A stretch of DNA of 64,000 bases from Gymnopus androsaceus JB14 (lineage: Eukaryota; Basidiomycota; Agaricomycetes; Agaricales; Omphalotaceae): NCBI GenBank assembly GCA_009733575.1, contig ML769497.1, forward strand, positions 1-64,000, given 5' to 3'. The notes under the pieces were generated by a model. It saw nothing but the letters and a program-made list of their open reading frames with translations. It was not told the origin of the DNA and ran no database searches. Position 1 is the first letter of the stretch. Each line of letters begins with the position of its first letter. The position numbers and the translations under genes are program-made. Of this stretch, positions 10,212 through 20,819 are shown piece by piece.

Positions 10212-11839
10212 ATGGCGGACAATTTTGGTGCAGCACTGCGCAAGAACTTTTCGAAAATGAGTGTAACCAACGGCTCCAATAGTTCTGGTTCTTCATTGTC
10301 AAGTTCCAAGCTCGAAGGTTTCGCTGACAAGCTCACTGGACACGCGGACAATATCATAGACCGGGCTCGTGCGGAAGTTAAGGAGCATAAAACTGCTAAG
10401 AAGGATCGAAAGACGTTTCTGTGGCCATTGTGGGAAAAATAAAGACGCGGGTATGAAGCTGCAGACTTGTTCGTTATGCAGGTTCGTTCAAGTTCGTTTG
10501 TGTGTTGCTTCGTGCTAACATGGATGATATACACAAGATCTATCAACTAGTAAGTCCCCATGTAGCGCTGGCAATATCGATGTTGAGTTTTGGTTAAGCT
10601 GTGATGCTATATGCCAGAGAGATCATTGGAAATCTGGCCACAAGACGGATTGCGCTTCGTTCAAACAACCACCTCTCGCTAAAAACTTTGATCCATCTGA
10701 CCGTTCAGATGTTCCTTGGCCTCACGATCCCATCTTCGCTCAAGGAAACAAGGATGGTTTGGGTGTCTGGCTGACCACGTCTGGCAGTCTCAGCTCTTTG
10801 TAAATCCCATCCTTGTGCTTTGAATTTCTCATCTGAAATATCTGGACAGGTTGCAACAAGCCTTTGAACCTGTCGATAATGAAAATTGCAAACCGGACCC
10901 GATGGGACCGCCGTCCTTTCAGCGTTGGGCAAAGATCGGACGATACGGCACCGTTGGACCTGACACGAAAAAATTTCTAGGCTCAACGCTGCTCAGTCTT
11001 CGAGTCATGGTACAGAACCGTCGCAAGGATAACAAGGTGGTTTTGGTGACGCTGCGCTAACAGGTATCACCGTTGCAGCTCTCATGAAGGACGCGCTCCT
11101 TCCTGATGACAAGAAGAACGCAATCTTTGGCAAGTCTCCCAATGGGTTTGTTCTCTTCTTGAACCTGCTCTCACTTTCCATACTAAACCCTTCTTCCAGT
11201 ATCGAAACTATGACTGTCCCTCCTGGATTGACTATAACGGTCAAGGTCGTGTTGCTATCCTAGAAATCAATGGCGTTGAAGCACCCAAGGGCAATTCCGT
11301 GCGGATGGGGAATACGAAAAGCCTTCTCTGCCCACCGGCGAACCCTGGGGTCGTGTTCTCCAATGGGATGTCCTCGTTTCTTCCTCGCACCTGGGGACTT
11401 TGCCGTCTTTCGTGTCCAGTACCGTGTAGGAGATGGCGACGTCTGGAACGGTTACCCCGAAATCATGACTCAGTTCTCTCATTGCGCTGTCGAATGCAAG
11501 GTCTTGCAACCCAAGAGCAAAACGCCAGGCAATGCTTGGATCAATGAAGCGCGTCTATCCACACTTCTCCCTAACGTAGAAAGTGTTTTACTCGTTGGGC
11601 GCGCCGATTTCGACTACGTGCAAGAGTACTACAGACCATACTTTGTGGAGGATTCGGATGTTTGGGCCGAGAAACGCCTTGGAGGAAGAGCAAAGATGGC
11701 AAATGACATGATCAAGTCTACGGCACCTGCGATCTTGAAGGCTACTATGAGCTCGATGACGCCGGAGAATAGAGCTGAGGCTGTGAGGCGTTTTCAGACG
11801 ATGGGCTTTGATATCGAGAGAGCTTTGCAAGAGAGTTAG
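10212..11839 (+). pseudogene. Second MYND zinc-finger protein gene with frame breaks
   Basis: The ATG at 10212 starts MADNFGAALRKNF and a Ser-rich stretch, then an amphipathic segment (EGFADKLTGHADNIIDRA). A well-formed MYND finger follows over short exons: CGHCGKNKDAGMKLQ, TCSLC, NYCDAICQRDHW, KSGHKTDC. The C-terminal part includes PEIMTQFSHCAVECKV, EYYRPYFVEDSDVWAEKRL and ERALQES before the TAG at 11837. It looks like a conserved agaricomycete MYND protein of about 400 residues. Frame changes not explained by introns occur near 10419 (just before the finger), 11037, 11304 (a G run) and 11385. Either a young pseudogene or assembly indels. The last 150 codons are in one frame and intact. Confidence 0.7.
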
Positions 11840-11984
11840 AGAGATCAGATGTCGCGAAGATCTCCTTCGTCTCTTGGCTATAGGTACGATCTCTTACTCG
11901 TCAAAGCCTCCTTACCATTCCTTACCACGAACTTGCTAGCTTCGACGCTTGGATCGGCGCATGGTCATCACTGCTTGGTATCTT

Positions 11985-12130
11985 GATCTCATATGGATAC
12001 TGTAGGATATTTAAGATGACCTTTTATGTGTATGGATTGTAGACAGTGCGGATGGGAGAGAATGAGATGAATAAGCGCTGCAAAGTCGCCGCTCTCTAAC
12101 AGACTTCCCATTCGCGTTCGAGTCGCGTTT
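11985..12130. repeat. Copy of the F-box gene upstream region
   Basis: The string GGATACTGTAGGAT, then TTTAAG, CCTTTTA, GTGTATGGATTG, ATGAGATGAATAAGCGC and GCAAAG matches, in order, 14.94-15.06 kb directly upstream of the intact F-box gene. A weaker match lies at 17.95-18.06 kb upstream of its damaged copy. No F-box coding sequence adjoins this copy on its left, where the MYND gene ends instead, so the promoter region alone was duplicated or left behind. Confidence 0.65.
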
Positions 12131-12159
12131 TGTAAGGAAATGCGAGTACCGTCTAATCT

Positions 12160-12560
12160 AGTTTGTTACCTAAGAAAATCTTCTATCTAGGAGGACGGAT
12201 GGTAGGTAGGTAGGTAAACCGGCGCGGTCCCATCATTCTTACAAACCCTGTGAGTGGAATACAGACTTTCAGAGCCTTTTGGGTTTCGATCTTGGTTCTC
12301 GTTTAAAATGTCGTTTAAAATGTCGGTTGGAGACATAGTATTTTCCTTTGGTCTTTCCGACACTTTGTATAGCTGTGCGTTCTTGAGTAATTCCGTTCAT
12401 GAGATTCAGAGTTTGTCGAAAATCGATAAACACCATCGGGCGCTGACACCAATTCAAGCGTAAGGAAGGAACGAAGGAAGTTTAGCGTAATTACTTACAG
12501 AGAGTTGGAACATGTTCTACTTAAGTGAGCTCAATAGGTTATATAATCCATAAAATGGTG
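12160..12560. repeat. Duplicate of the first MYND gene 3' end and its downstream flank
   Basis: TAGGAGGACGGATG at 12188-12201, TTACAAACCCTGTGAG, AGAGCCTTTTGGGTTTCGAT, TGTCGGTTGGAGACA, TCCGACACTTTGTATA and CATCGGGCGCTGA run in the same order as 8.44-8.77 kb. That stretch is the end of the first MYND gene plus the start of the F-box relic behind it. This copy carries an extra roughly 30-bp tract (12202-12233) not found in the source locus. It has no open reading frame and is a pseudogene fragment. Confidence 0.65.
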
Positions 12561-12599
12561 TAACTGCACCAGGAAGGGGACAGGGAAATATAACTGAGA

Positions 12600-13290
12600 G
12601 CAGTGGAACGTGAGCTGCGATGCCCTCATTTGCATAAACAATCATGGCTGTTACATAGATCTCCAAATGTTCTCAAAATCGTAGGAGGAGGAGAGGTCTA
12701 CGAACACAGCCTAGCTAAGCACTGGAGGGTACGATACACTCAAACCCAACTCAAACCTCATTCCACAAGATCAAAGATGTGGTTATCCGATCCTGCTTCG
12801 AGACACACAGTTCTCAATGACCTGGGAAGCACGATAGACATACGTTCCATGGCCTGGATGGCCTGAAGGTTTTCCCACTCTAGGAGTCCTACATCCATCC
12901 AACGTGTTGGCCCCTAGCTATTGTTTGGAAGCCTCTAATATATCCGTAATCCATGGCGAGTAACAGATGGTAAAATCTGGAAGAAGAACACGGTTTCATC
13001 TTCCTCATTGGCATCTGGTTTAAATACTAAAATCCAGCGTTGGAACAAATCTCTCTAAAGACTCCCTTTCGCATAGAAGCGCAACGAAGGGCTTCACGAG
13101 CGATATACTCGGCCGAGATTGTGGTTCTGGTGCCAGGTAGATGTTTCGGAATATCTGCTGCCGGGACAGGTCTTGACACACTAATGCCATATTGCGAAGG
13201 GAAGGAAGATGCGCAGATTTTCAATGACGAGGGCGAAGATTTCGTTTGGAAACCGGCGCTCGTTAGTAAGAGGTTTGGAAGAACTGTTAC
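12600..13290 (-). pseudogene. Relic of the local F-box gene family (copy D)
   Basis: Scattered minus-strand matches to the intact F-box gene occur. One around 12.79-12.85 kb resembles the same part as copy C (ACACAGTTCTCAATGACCTG). Another around 13.13-13.28 kb matches the N-terminal F-box coding region, including AATATCTGCTGC, GACAGGTCTTG, GATGAGGG-like sequence and TTTCGTTTGGAAACCG. The reading frame is lost. It lies directly downstream of the intact copy, in the same orientation. Confidence 0.6.
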
Positions 13291-13603
13291 ATGCTAGATG
13301 GTACATCCAGCTGATCTCCAATGTCTTTGAGTCTGCCTACGGGGGACAAGCTGGATACAAGCCGAGGCAAGAATGATTCAAGAAGCTTAGTGAGATGAGT
13401 ACTCATATATCGTGGCAGGTTTGCTCAGGTGACCAAAGTATCACAATTCAACTTCAAGCGAAGGATGTCGGGAAGGAAGGAAAACTGGTACGGTCGAACA
13501 ACACCGGTTTCCAATAATCCGACCAACGAAGAACTCGATTTCAAAAATTGAACTCGTTATGAACACCTCCGCTTCAACCGAACACCAAATATATATATAA
13601 ATA

Positions 13604-14884
13604 CTACAAGTAGTAATCGTCGAAATACAATGCGGCATGGTCAACCTTAAGTATACCTGCCGCATCCGACAAAGGTAGCAATGTCTGTACATCGTCCAAA
13701 ATTGTTCGGTCAATCGGATCGCCTGCAAGGAATGACTGCCCGTTAGAACGATGCGTCCGACTAGTACATCTAACCCCGAAAGATTTCAGCAATCCCAGCT
13801 GATACCTCTTCGTCAATGCCCCATCCAGTTGAGTCCAATCCTCTCGGAACGATACGAGATCAACAGCGCTGGGTGTACCTGCATCAAAGTCGATAGAAAT
13901 TTCGCAAACAGACTCAGGGAGGTGAGAGACAAAGTGCGCTATGAAGATGATGATGAAGGGGCCTTCGGAGCCATCTAATGTAAGTTTGGATGCTCTCAGA
14001 CCGTGCGTGAAGGCAATCATGTCTGCCACAAATATTTTTTTAAATAAGCTGGGGTCCAGTAATCGAGCCATGTGCTGCTCACCTGGCGTAAAGGTTTCGC
14101 AGAACCTTCCATCCCCTACATTCAGCACAACCCTAGTATCAGGCCTAAGCATTCTCAGTAGTTTGTTCCCAGATGCATCATATTTCGACTGGAAACCCAA
14201 GAAAACAGTGCTGAGCATCGGAGGATATAATATACCCAGACCCTGCTTAACAGCGGAAGCATTTCCTCCGACGTACAGGGTTCTCAGCGAGCTCGGAAGA
14301 ATGAGCGGCTCGTCTTCGAAGCAATCTCTTGGCAAAGAAAGCAGCTTCAAAACCGTAAGAGATGCTAGCATGTATTGGAAAGACTGCCAGTCTTCACGTT
14401 CTACTTCCCACTTCGCAATCCAGAGTGCTTCCAACGTCTCACCCATATTCATCCCTATGGCTTGGATATACTGGGGATATGGGATTCCTTCGTATATCAA
14501 CTCAGGAACAGATGGCAAACTCCGGAATATAAACAAAATATCATCCATCTCACTAGAATCGAATACCTCCAAGCGTACTGTTCGAACAAATCTTGTTAAA
14601 GCCGCAGTTTTTGGATCCCGTAGAAGCCTAGCGAAGGGCGCTACAAGAAATGTAGTAAAATAAGAGCATGGTGTATCGTATTTGGCTGGTGTCAGGTCGA
14701 CAGTTCGAAACATCTGCTGCTGGGACAAGATAGCAAAGTCTTTGCATACAAGTGCCGTATTGCGAAGTGAGGAAGGGTCGAAATGCAAGTGTTCGATGAT
14801 GAGGGTGAATATTTCGTTTGGAAACCGACGCTCGTGTGTAGTCAGAAGTTTATTTGCCCTCATGGTGGAATGGGATAGCGTCAA
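13604..14884 (-). CDS. F-box protein (intact copy A of the local family)
   Basis: One open frame of 426 codons from ATG 14884. The N-terminal F-box reads RRFPNEIFTLIIEHLHFDPS, then LRNTALVCKDF, followed by a long Leu-rich region with weak LRR-like spacing and a C-terminal AGILKVDHAALYFDD. F-box proteins act as substrate receptors of SCF ubiquitin ligases. Comparison with copy B shows that 14023-14082 is a 60-nt intron (GTGAGC...GGCAG). In this copy the intron is free of stops and divisible by three, so spliced (406 residues) and unspliced (426) forms both stay in frame. The upstream region is repeated at 11.99 and 17.95 kb. Five decayed relatives lie within 12 kb. An alternative ATG at 14863 gives MRANKLLTT, which aligns with the start of copy B. 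Confidence 0.75.
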   Translation of the reverse strand: MTLSHSTMRANKLLTTHERRFPNEIFTLIIEHLHFDPSSLRNTALVCKDFAILSQQQMFRTVDLTPAKYDTPCSYFTTFLVAPFARLLRDPKTAALTRFVRTVRLEVFDSSEMDDILFIFRSLPSVPELIYEGIPYPQYIQAIGMNMGETLEALWIAKWEVEREDWQSFQYMLASLTVLKLLSLPRDCFEDEPLILPSSLRTLYVGGNASAVKQGLGILYPPMLSTVFLGFQSKYDASGNKLLRMLRPDTRVVLNVGDGRFCETFTPGEQHMARLLDPSLFKKIFVADMIAFTHGLRASKLTLDGSEGPFIIIFIAHFVSHLPESVCEISIDFDAGTPSAVDLVSFREDWTQLDGALTKRYQLGLLKSFGVRCTSRTHRSNGQSFLAGDPIDRTILDDVQTLLPLSDAAGILKVDHAALYFDDYYL

Positions 14885-14934
14885 GAAGAGACGAGACCGC
14901 CTCCGAGTCGGCTCTGAAATGAAGAGCTAGTTTA

Positions 14935-15440
14935 GTGGTCGATGTGGATACTGTAGGATCTTTAAGCTAAGTACCTTTTAGGTGTATGGATTGCAGACGA
15001 CAGTGTGGGATTGAGCTGGGATTGATGAGATGAATAAGCGCCGCAAAGCAAAGTAAGCCGCGCGCGCCTCTTCTCAAACGTTCAGTAACCCGAGGTCAAT
15101 TGCCGTTTCTGTTAAACGTGTTAAACGAAGTTAAAGTACCATAATACTACTAGTAGCCGTTTCGTCTAACATGTTTAACGAAATTTTTATTTAAACCCCC
15201 TGCGTTGAACAAGGCTAGCACTGTAGCAGTGTTTTATCATTATGATGGCAACCGATCATCGAATCGTCAGCGCCTAGGACAAGACCACAAGAATGCATGG
15301 TCTGTAAGGATTAGGACTACTGTTTAACGTGTTTAACGTAACCTATACTGGCCTCAAGAGTAGTCCACGTAGATTGTAAAAACAAGTTGCGTTGAACGCG
15401 AATGGCAATTAGCCCCCTCGTGTTTAACAAGGCTAATGGT
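14935..15440. other. Upstream region of F-box copy A and a cluster of TTTAACG repeats
   Basis: 14935-15060 is the shared family upstream region. From about 15095 to 15430 the string TTTAACG or its reverse complement recurs, twice each near 15110-15130 and 15320-15340 and once near 15172 and 15423. The outer parts CAATTGCCGTTTCTGTTAAACG (left) and TAATTGCCATTCGCGTTCAACG (right, reverse complement) form imperfect terminal inverted repeats, so this may be a roughly 320-bp non-autonomous element. No coding sequence. Confidence 0.45.
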
Positions 15441-15869
15441 ATTTTATGAACATTCTTCCCATTCGCATTTTGCAATGGAGGAATGCGAGTACCGCGTCTA
15501 AACCGAAATATATATGGCTCTCAAACGGGTAACCCGCCCTCTATAGAGGATCTGTATCCTGAGTAAATACGAGGTACCAAGCTACTCAACAGGAAACACT
15601 CGGAGGCAATCTTGTTTCGACGAATTGACCGGCCAGAAGGTGAGCATCTGCTTTACGTGTAATAGTGGATGCTCATTACGACCAGATACTTTCGAAAGTT
15701 AAGGAGTTTGAACACAAGAATCTGGATCAAATGCCTCGAAGAAGAACAAGACGAAAGTTTTTTAATGCAGCCATTACATTATTCGATTCCAAGCACTTCA
15801 AAGCATAGGTAGGTAGGTAGGTAAACCGGCGCGGTCCCATTTGAGAAACAGGCATAGATGAACGGACTT

Positions 15870-16369
15870 TCACAGGATATGCACCTTTGGCCACTTGTAT
15901 TGCGGACCTCCTGGTACAGAGCGAGTTATTTTCCAGTATAATTAGATCACATACCTTAGACCTGATAACAGTAAGTCTATGTCCAGTTTCAATACAGGCA
16001 TCTAGATCCCTGCCCGACACATAAGCACCCAAAAATCCACCAGCGAACGCATCCCGCCGCGTTCGTGTCCTCAATCTCTTCTTCCAACGGTCGAACCGGG
16101 TAAATTCTCGGAACGGCGCTGAGGCGACAGTCATAGATTTAGCACCGTGAGTGATGATGACGATTCTAGGAGTTGAAGCGGTAACGATTTTGGGAAGGAG
16201 AGTGAAAGATTTTGCTACGGATGACATGTTGGTCGGGTCTGGATGACTGTTGACAGTTGCCTATGCTTCGGCTTCAACTTCGTTCGAAATAATAATATCG
16301 CAGGAGTACAATTTCTTGTATTTGAGCATTGTACAATCGGGGTAGTATATATGGTGCAGATAAATTGAG
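15870..16369 (-). pseudogene. Adenosine kinase relic (copy 1, 3' half)
   Basis: Matches the 3' half of the intact adenosine kinase gene at 18.97-20.29 kb: VAKSFTLLPK, PRIVIITHGAKS, RDAFAGGFLGAYVSGRDLD and the last exon reading QYKWPK-like sequence. The sugar-kinase motif DTNAAGD is damaged (TRTRRDAF). The 5' half is missing: similarity ends near 16369, where the F-box copy B tail begins. The 3' flank carries an insertion with a GGTAGG-rich tract at 15806-15840. Confidence 0.8.
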
Positions 16370-16529
16370 TACAGAGTTCGACTTGATTCACAATTCAAAG
16401 GTTAGGTAAGTAGAACCTTGCTAGTAGAGCAGTCAAAGAGCAGTACACTTGGAATTGAAGTTGGTGATTTATCTAGAAAAATCGAACTCGACGTTATCCT
16501 CCTCTTCTTCAACCAACACCGAACCCACG

Positions 16530-17888
16530 GAAAAGCACTAAAAGTAGTAATCGTCGAAATACAATGCGGCATGGTCAACCTTGAGTATACCTGCCGCATC
16601 CGACAGAGGTAGCAATGTCCGTACATGGTCCAAAATTGTCCGGTCAATCGGACTGCCTCCATAGAATAACCACCCATAAGAACGATGCATCCGACAGAGG
16701 TAGCAATGTCCGTACATGGTCCAAAACTGTCCGGTCAATCGGACTGCCTCCATAGAATAACCACCCATAAGAACGATGCATCCGACTAGTACATCTGACC
16801 CCGAAAGATTTCAGCGATCCCAACTCATACCTCTTTGTCAATGCCCTATCCAGTTGAGCCCAATCCTCTCGCTTCGATACAAGATCAAATTCAGCGGTGT
16901 TACAGAATCCACCCGCATCGAAGTCGATAGAAATTTCGCGAACAGACTCGGGGAGGTAAGAGGCAATGTGCGCAATCAAGGAGATGAAAGGGCCTCCGGA
17001 GCCTTCTAATGTAAGCTGGGATACTTTCAGATCTTGTATGAAGGCCATCATAGCTGTTACAATAATTTTTATTTAGCTGGGTCCGATAATCGAGCCATCT
17101 GCTGCTCACCCGGTATAAAGATTTTACCGTAGTTTCCATCCCCCAAATCCAACACAACTCGAGTATCAGGCCTAAGCACTCCCAGTAGTCTGTGCTCAGA
17201 TGCGTTGTATCTCGTCTCCTCGAAACCCAAAAAAACAGCGCTGAGCATCGGAGGATATAATATACCCAAACCCTGCTCAACAGCGGAAGCATTTCCTCCG
17301 AGATACAGGGTTCTCAGCGAGCTCGGAAGAATGAGTGGCTCGTCTTCGAAGCAATAACTCGGCAAAGCAATCAGCTTCAAAACCGTAAAAGATGCCAATA
17401 TGTCTCTGAAAGACTGCCAGTCTTCACTTTCCACTTCACACTTGTCAATCCAGAGTGCTTCCAACGTTTCACCCATATTCGTCCCTATGGCTTGGATATA
17501 CTGGGGATATGGGATTCCTTCGTATATCAACTCAGGAACAGATGGCAAACTCCGGAATATAAACAAAATATCATCCATCTCACTAGAATCGAATACCTCC
17601 AAGCGTACAGTTCGAACAAATCTTGTTAAAGCCGCAGTTTTTGGATTCCGTAGAAGCCTAGGGCGCTTCAAGAAATGTAGTAAACCAAGAGCACAGTGTA
17701 TCGTATTTGGCTGGTGCCAGGTCGACAGTTCGAAATATCTGCTGCTGGGACAAGATAGCAAAGTCTTTGCATACAAGTGCCGCATTGCGAAGTGAGGAAG
17801 GGTCGAAACGCAAGTGTTCGATGATGAGGGTGAATATTTCGTTTGGAAAGCGGCGTTCATCCGTAGTAAGAAGGTTATTTTCCCTCAT
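16530..17888 (-). pseudogene. F-box gene copy B, frameshifted
   Basis: Close paralogue of copy A over its whole length, starting MRENNLLTTDERRFPNEIF at 17888. Relative to copy A, five bases are missing near 17660, between FLEAP and RLLRNPKTAAL, which shifts the frame after about 76 codons. The intron corresponding to 14023-14082 is present (after PGEQQ) and here contains a stop. The C-terminal coding part carries a 91-bp tandem duplication (16596-16777) that shifts the frame again. The remaining frame is otherwise well preserved, so the lesions are probably young. Confidence 0.8.
16596..16777. repeat. 91-bp direct tandem duplication
   Basis: Two adjacent, almost identical 91-bp units (16596-16686 and 16687-16777), both beginning GCATCCGACAGAGG and ending AAGAACGAT. 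They sit inside the 3' coding part of F-box copy B; copy A has a single unit. Because 91 is not divisible by three, the duplication changes the frame. Confidence 0.9.
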
Positions 17889-18639
17889 AGTAGAGAGAGG
17901 AGACCACCTGCGAGTCGACTCTGAGGACAGGGTTTGCTAGAGCTAGTTTAGCGATTGATAGAGATATCCGTAGGATCTTTAACCTACCTTTTTGGTAGAC
18001 AATGTGGATGGACGCAAGATGGATGATGAAATTTCGGAATGAGATGAAGCGCGCGCCTGGTTTAGTTGCTCGATTCACCCTTTAGAGTCATTGACGCCTC
18101 ATTTGGCATTCAGGATGAGGACTAGGTGCGCCAATAGGAAACAAACGAAGGGATCTTTCTAAAATGCAGCATTTGACAAAGTAACCAAAACTAGAAGGCA
18201 AGCGTTTGCCTCAGTTGCAGTAGCGGTTGCTCATTAATTATGACCAGCTACGTATAAGCTAATGATATAGTATATGTTCGAAAGTTCATGAAGGTATGAA
18301 GCCACTTTGTCAATCTCTACCACATGCTGATACGTTTGATGCTAGAATAGAGTGTATACCAAACTTCTCTTTTTATTATTTTAAATCCACTGTTGGAATC
18401 ATTGTACGCCAGACTGTCCCTTCCTGTGCTCAAATAGGATACAAATGGTCGTTTGCCTCGAAACCCTCCAGTGCTAAAGAAATTCTGCAAAAAGCTCGTG
18501 CTCATAACCGGGACGAAGAATCATTAACAAATAGTCGTAGTGCCAGTGGTAGTGGTAGTGGTGGTCACGTCCAAGCCCATTCTTTCTGCATGTAGTTTGT
18601 TTTGCCACAACTCAAGGAGAACATCACGAAAATTTCAAG

Positions 18640-18850
18640 TAGACTCAGATAATATCATCGTGTCTGCTATGATGATTTTTTAGCTAGGTCCAATAATCAA
18701 GGCGTATGCTGCTCACCTGGTATAAAGGTTTCGCCGTACCATCCATTCTTCGCATTCAACACGATCCTAGTATCAGGCCCGGGTGAATCTTAGCACTCTG
18801 TTCCCAGATGCATGGTATTCCAATGGCAAACTCTTGGAGCAGTCAACGCA
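18640..18850 (-). pseudogene. F-box family relic (copy E)
   Basis: About 150 nt resembling the intron-bearing middle of F-box copy A: GTATGCTGCTCACCTGG (reverse of the PGEQ splice donor), AAAGGTTTCGCC and CGATCCTAGTATCAGGCC. It has no open frame. It sits 3' of the intact adenosine kinase gene. Confidence 0.65.
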
Positions 18851-18969
18851 GCTTTGACACAGTGAAACTTTGATACGCAGAATCTGATCAAATGCCTCGA
18901 AGAAAAACAAGACAAAAGCTTGTAATGCACATTATTTGATTCCAAGCAATAGAATCAAGACTCGGACGT

Positions 18970-20287
18970 TCACAGAATATTCACCTTTGGCCACTTGTAT
19001 TGCGGACCCTCCTGGCACAGAAGTGAGTTATTTTCAAGCATAATACAATAGATCGCATACCTGACCGATACACATAGCAGCAAGTTTATGTCCAGTTTCG
19101 ATACAGACGTCCAGATCCCTACCCGACACATAAGCACCCAAAAATCCACCAGCAAACGCATCTCCCGCCGCATTCGTGTCCACAATCTCTTCTTCCTTCA
19201 ACGGTTGAACCGGGTAAACTCTCGGAACATCAGGCTCTTGCGCTGAGACAACAGTCGTAGATTTAGCACCGTGAGTGATGATGACGATTCTAGGCGTTGT
19301 AGTAGCGTTGGCTTTGGGAAGGAGAGCGATGGATTTTGCTACGGACGACATGTTGGTTGGGTCTGGATGATTGTTAATAGTTGCCCATGCTTCAGCTTCA
19401 GCTTCGTTAGAGATGAAAATATCGCAGTAGGGTGCAATTTCTTGTATATGAGCATTGTACAATCGGGGTATATATGGTGCAGATAGATTGAGGACAAGGA
19501 TCTGAAAGGTGATAAGCCGTTAGTCTTTCAAAGCTTGACTAGTAGTAGAAACGTACCTTGTTAGCAGCAGAAACCTTTTTACCGAGTTGAATTGAAATCT
19601 CCGGTCTGTGCGTAAGAAGATAGCCTTCGAGGTAAACGACTCGAGTCAAGTCGATTAACGAAGCTACAGCAGGCGACCAGAGGTGCTCTTCATCCAGATA
19701 TTTCGCTGCGCGCAAATTAGTGACCATAGACCTTGAATAAGAAGAATTAGCACGAAATAATGGGAAGATCTAAACCTTTTTTCAAACCTATGGTGCCCAG
19801 AAATGAGAACGGCGCAAGCTCCAGTTTTCTCCCCCTTCTTGATCTGATACACATCCAATACGCCCTCTCGTTTATTTGCAGCCTTTAATTGTTCTGCTAG
19901 CTCATCGTCGCCAACACAACCAGCAAATACGACGGAATTTGGTGGGAGAACATACTGAAAAAATAAATGATTAGAAAAAATTCAACTTTGAATGTAACCA
20001 CGATATTGCTCACAGCTGCTCCTCTTGCTGCGTTAGCAGACCCCCCTGCCACATAAAAAACTTGATGCTCTCGCACTATTTCTTCGTAGCTGCAGTGCCC
20101 AGATAAATTCCCACCATCGATGAGACACGGCTTGCAATGTTGCTCACATCGGCTCGTGTCTTTTATCTGCCAAAATGGCGTCGTTTTCCATCAGGCCGTA
20201 CTTAGAGATCAGGTCGGATGCTTCTCTGACCTGCATGTCGATCAAAGGGTGTCCTACGCAAAAGACCGAGTATGAGGAGGATGGCAT
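18970..20287 (-). CDS. Adenosine kinase
   Basis: PfkB-family sugar kinase that phosphorylates adenosine to AMP using ATP in the cytosol (purine salvage and methyl-cycle support). ATG 20287 gives MPSSSYSVFCVGHPLIDMQV. Introns at 20090-20147 and several further sites keep the frame. Diagnostic parts are GGSANAARGAA, FAGCVGDDE, GACAVLISGHHR, IFISNEAEAEAWA and the catalytic/anion-hole signature EEEIVDTNAAGDAFAGGF. The last short exon is GPQYKWPKVNIL and the stop is at 18970. Length of about 345 residues agrees with fungal enzymes. In the anion-hole motif the usual DTNGAGD has Ala for the first Gly. This is the only undamaged one of three local copies. Confidence 0.9.
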
Positions 20288-20819
20288 GATGATAGTCAAG
20301 CGATATGATCTTCTCGACGAAATCCGGCTTACATACATAACGCAAATCGATATCATTCGAGAAAAGTGATGAATTCAGGATATGGCTCAAGGATGAAGGG
20401 GCAAGATGCGTCCAACAGGAAACAAACGCAATTTAACATTGATCTAAGATACAGCATTCGACGAAGTAACTGGCGACAAAGCTAAAAGGTAAGCATTTTG
20501 CCTCAGTGCAATAGTGGATACTCATAGGTATGAAGCCACTTCGCCAATCTCTACAATGAGAGGTTTGATTTATTGCTGGCATAGAGGCATGTATGTACAG
20601 ATAGTCGTTTGCCTCGAAATCCTCTCGCAACGAGCTCGTGCCTCAGTCAGCGCTTGCAACTCATAACCGCGGCGAAGAATGATTAACAAATAGTCGTAGT
20701 GGTAGTAGTGGTCACGTCCAAGCCCATCCTTTGGATATGCAGCTTGCTTGGGGATACACTGCAGAAACTACTAAAGAAGAGGAGCGCCGCAAAAATTTCA
20801 AGTAAGCTCAGATACAAGC

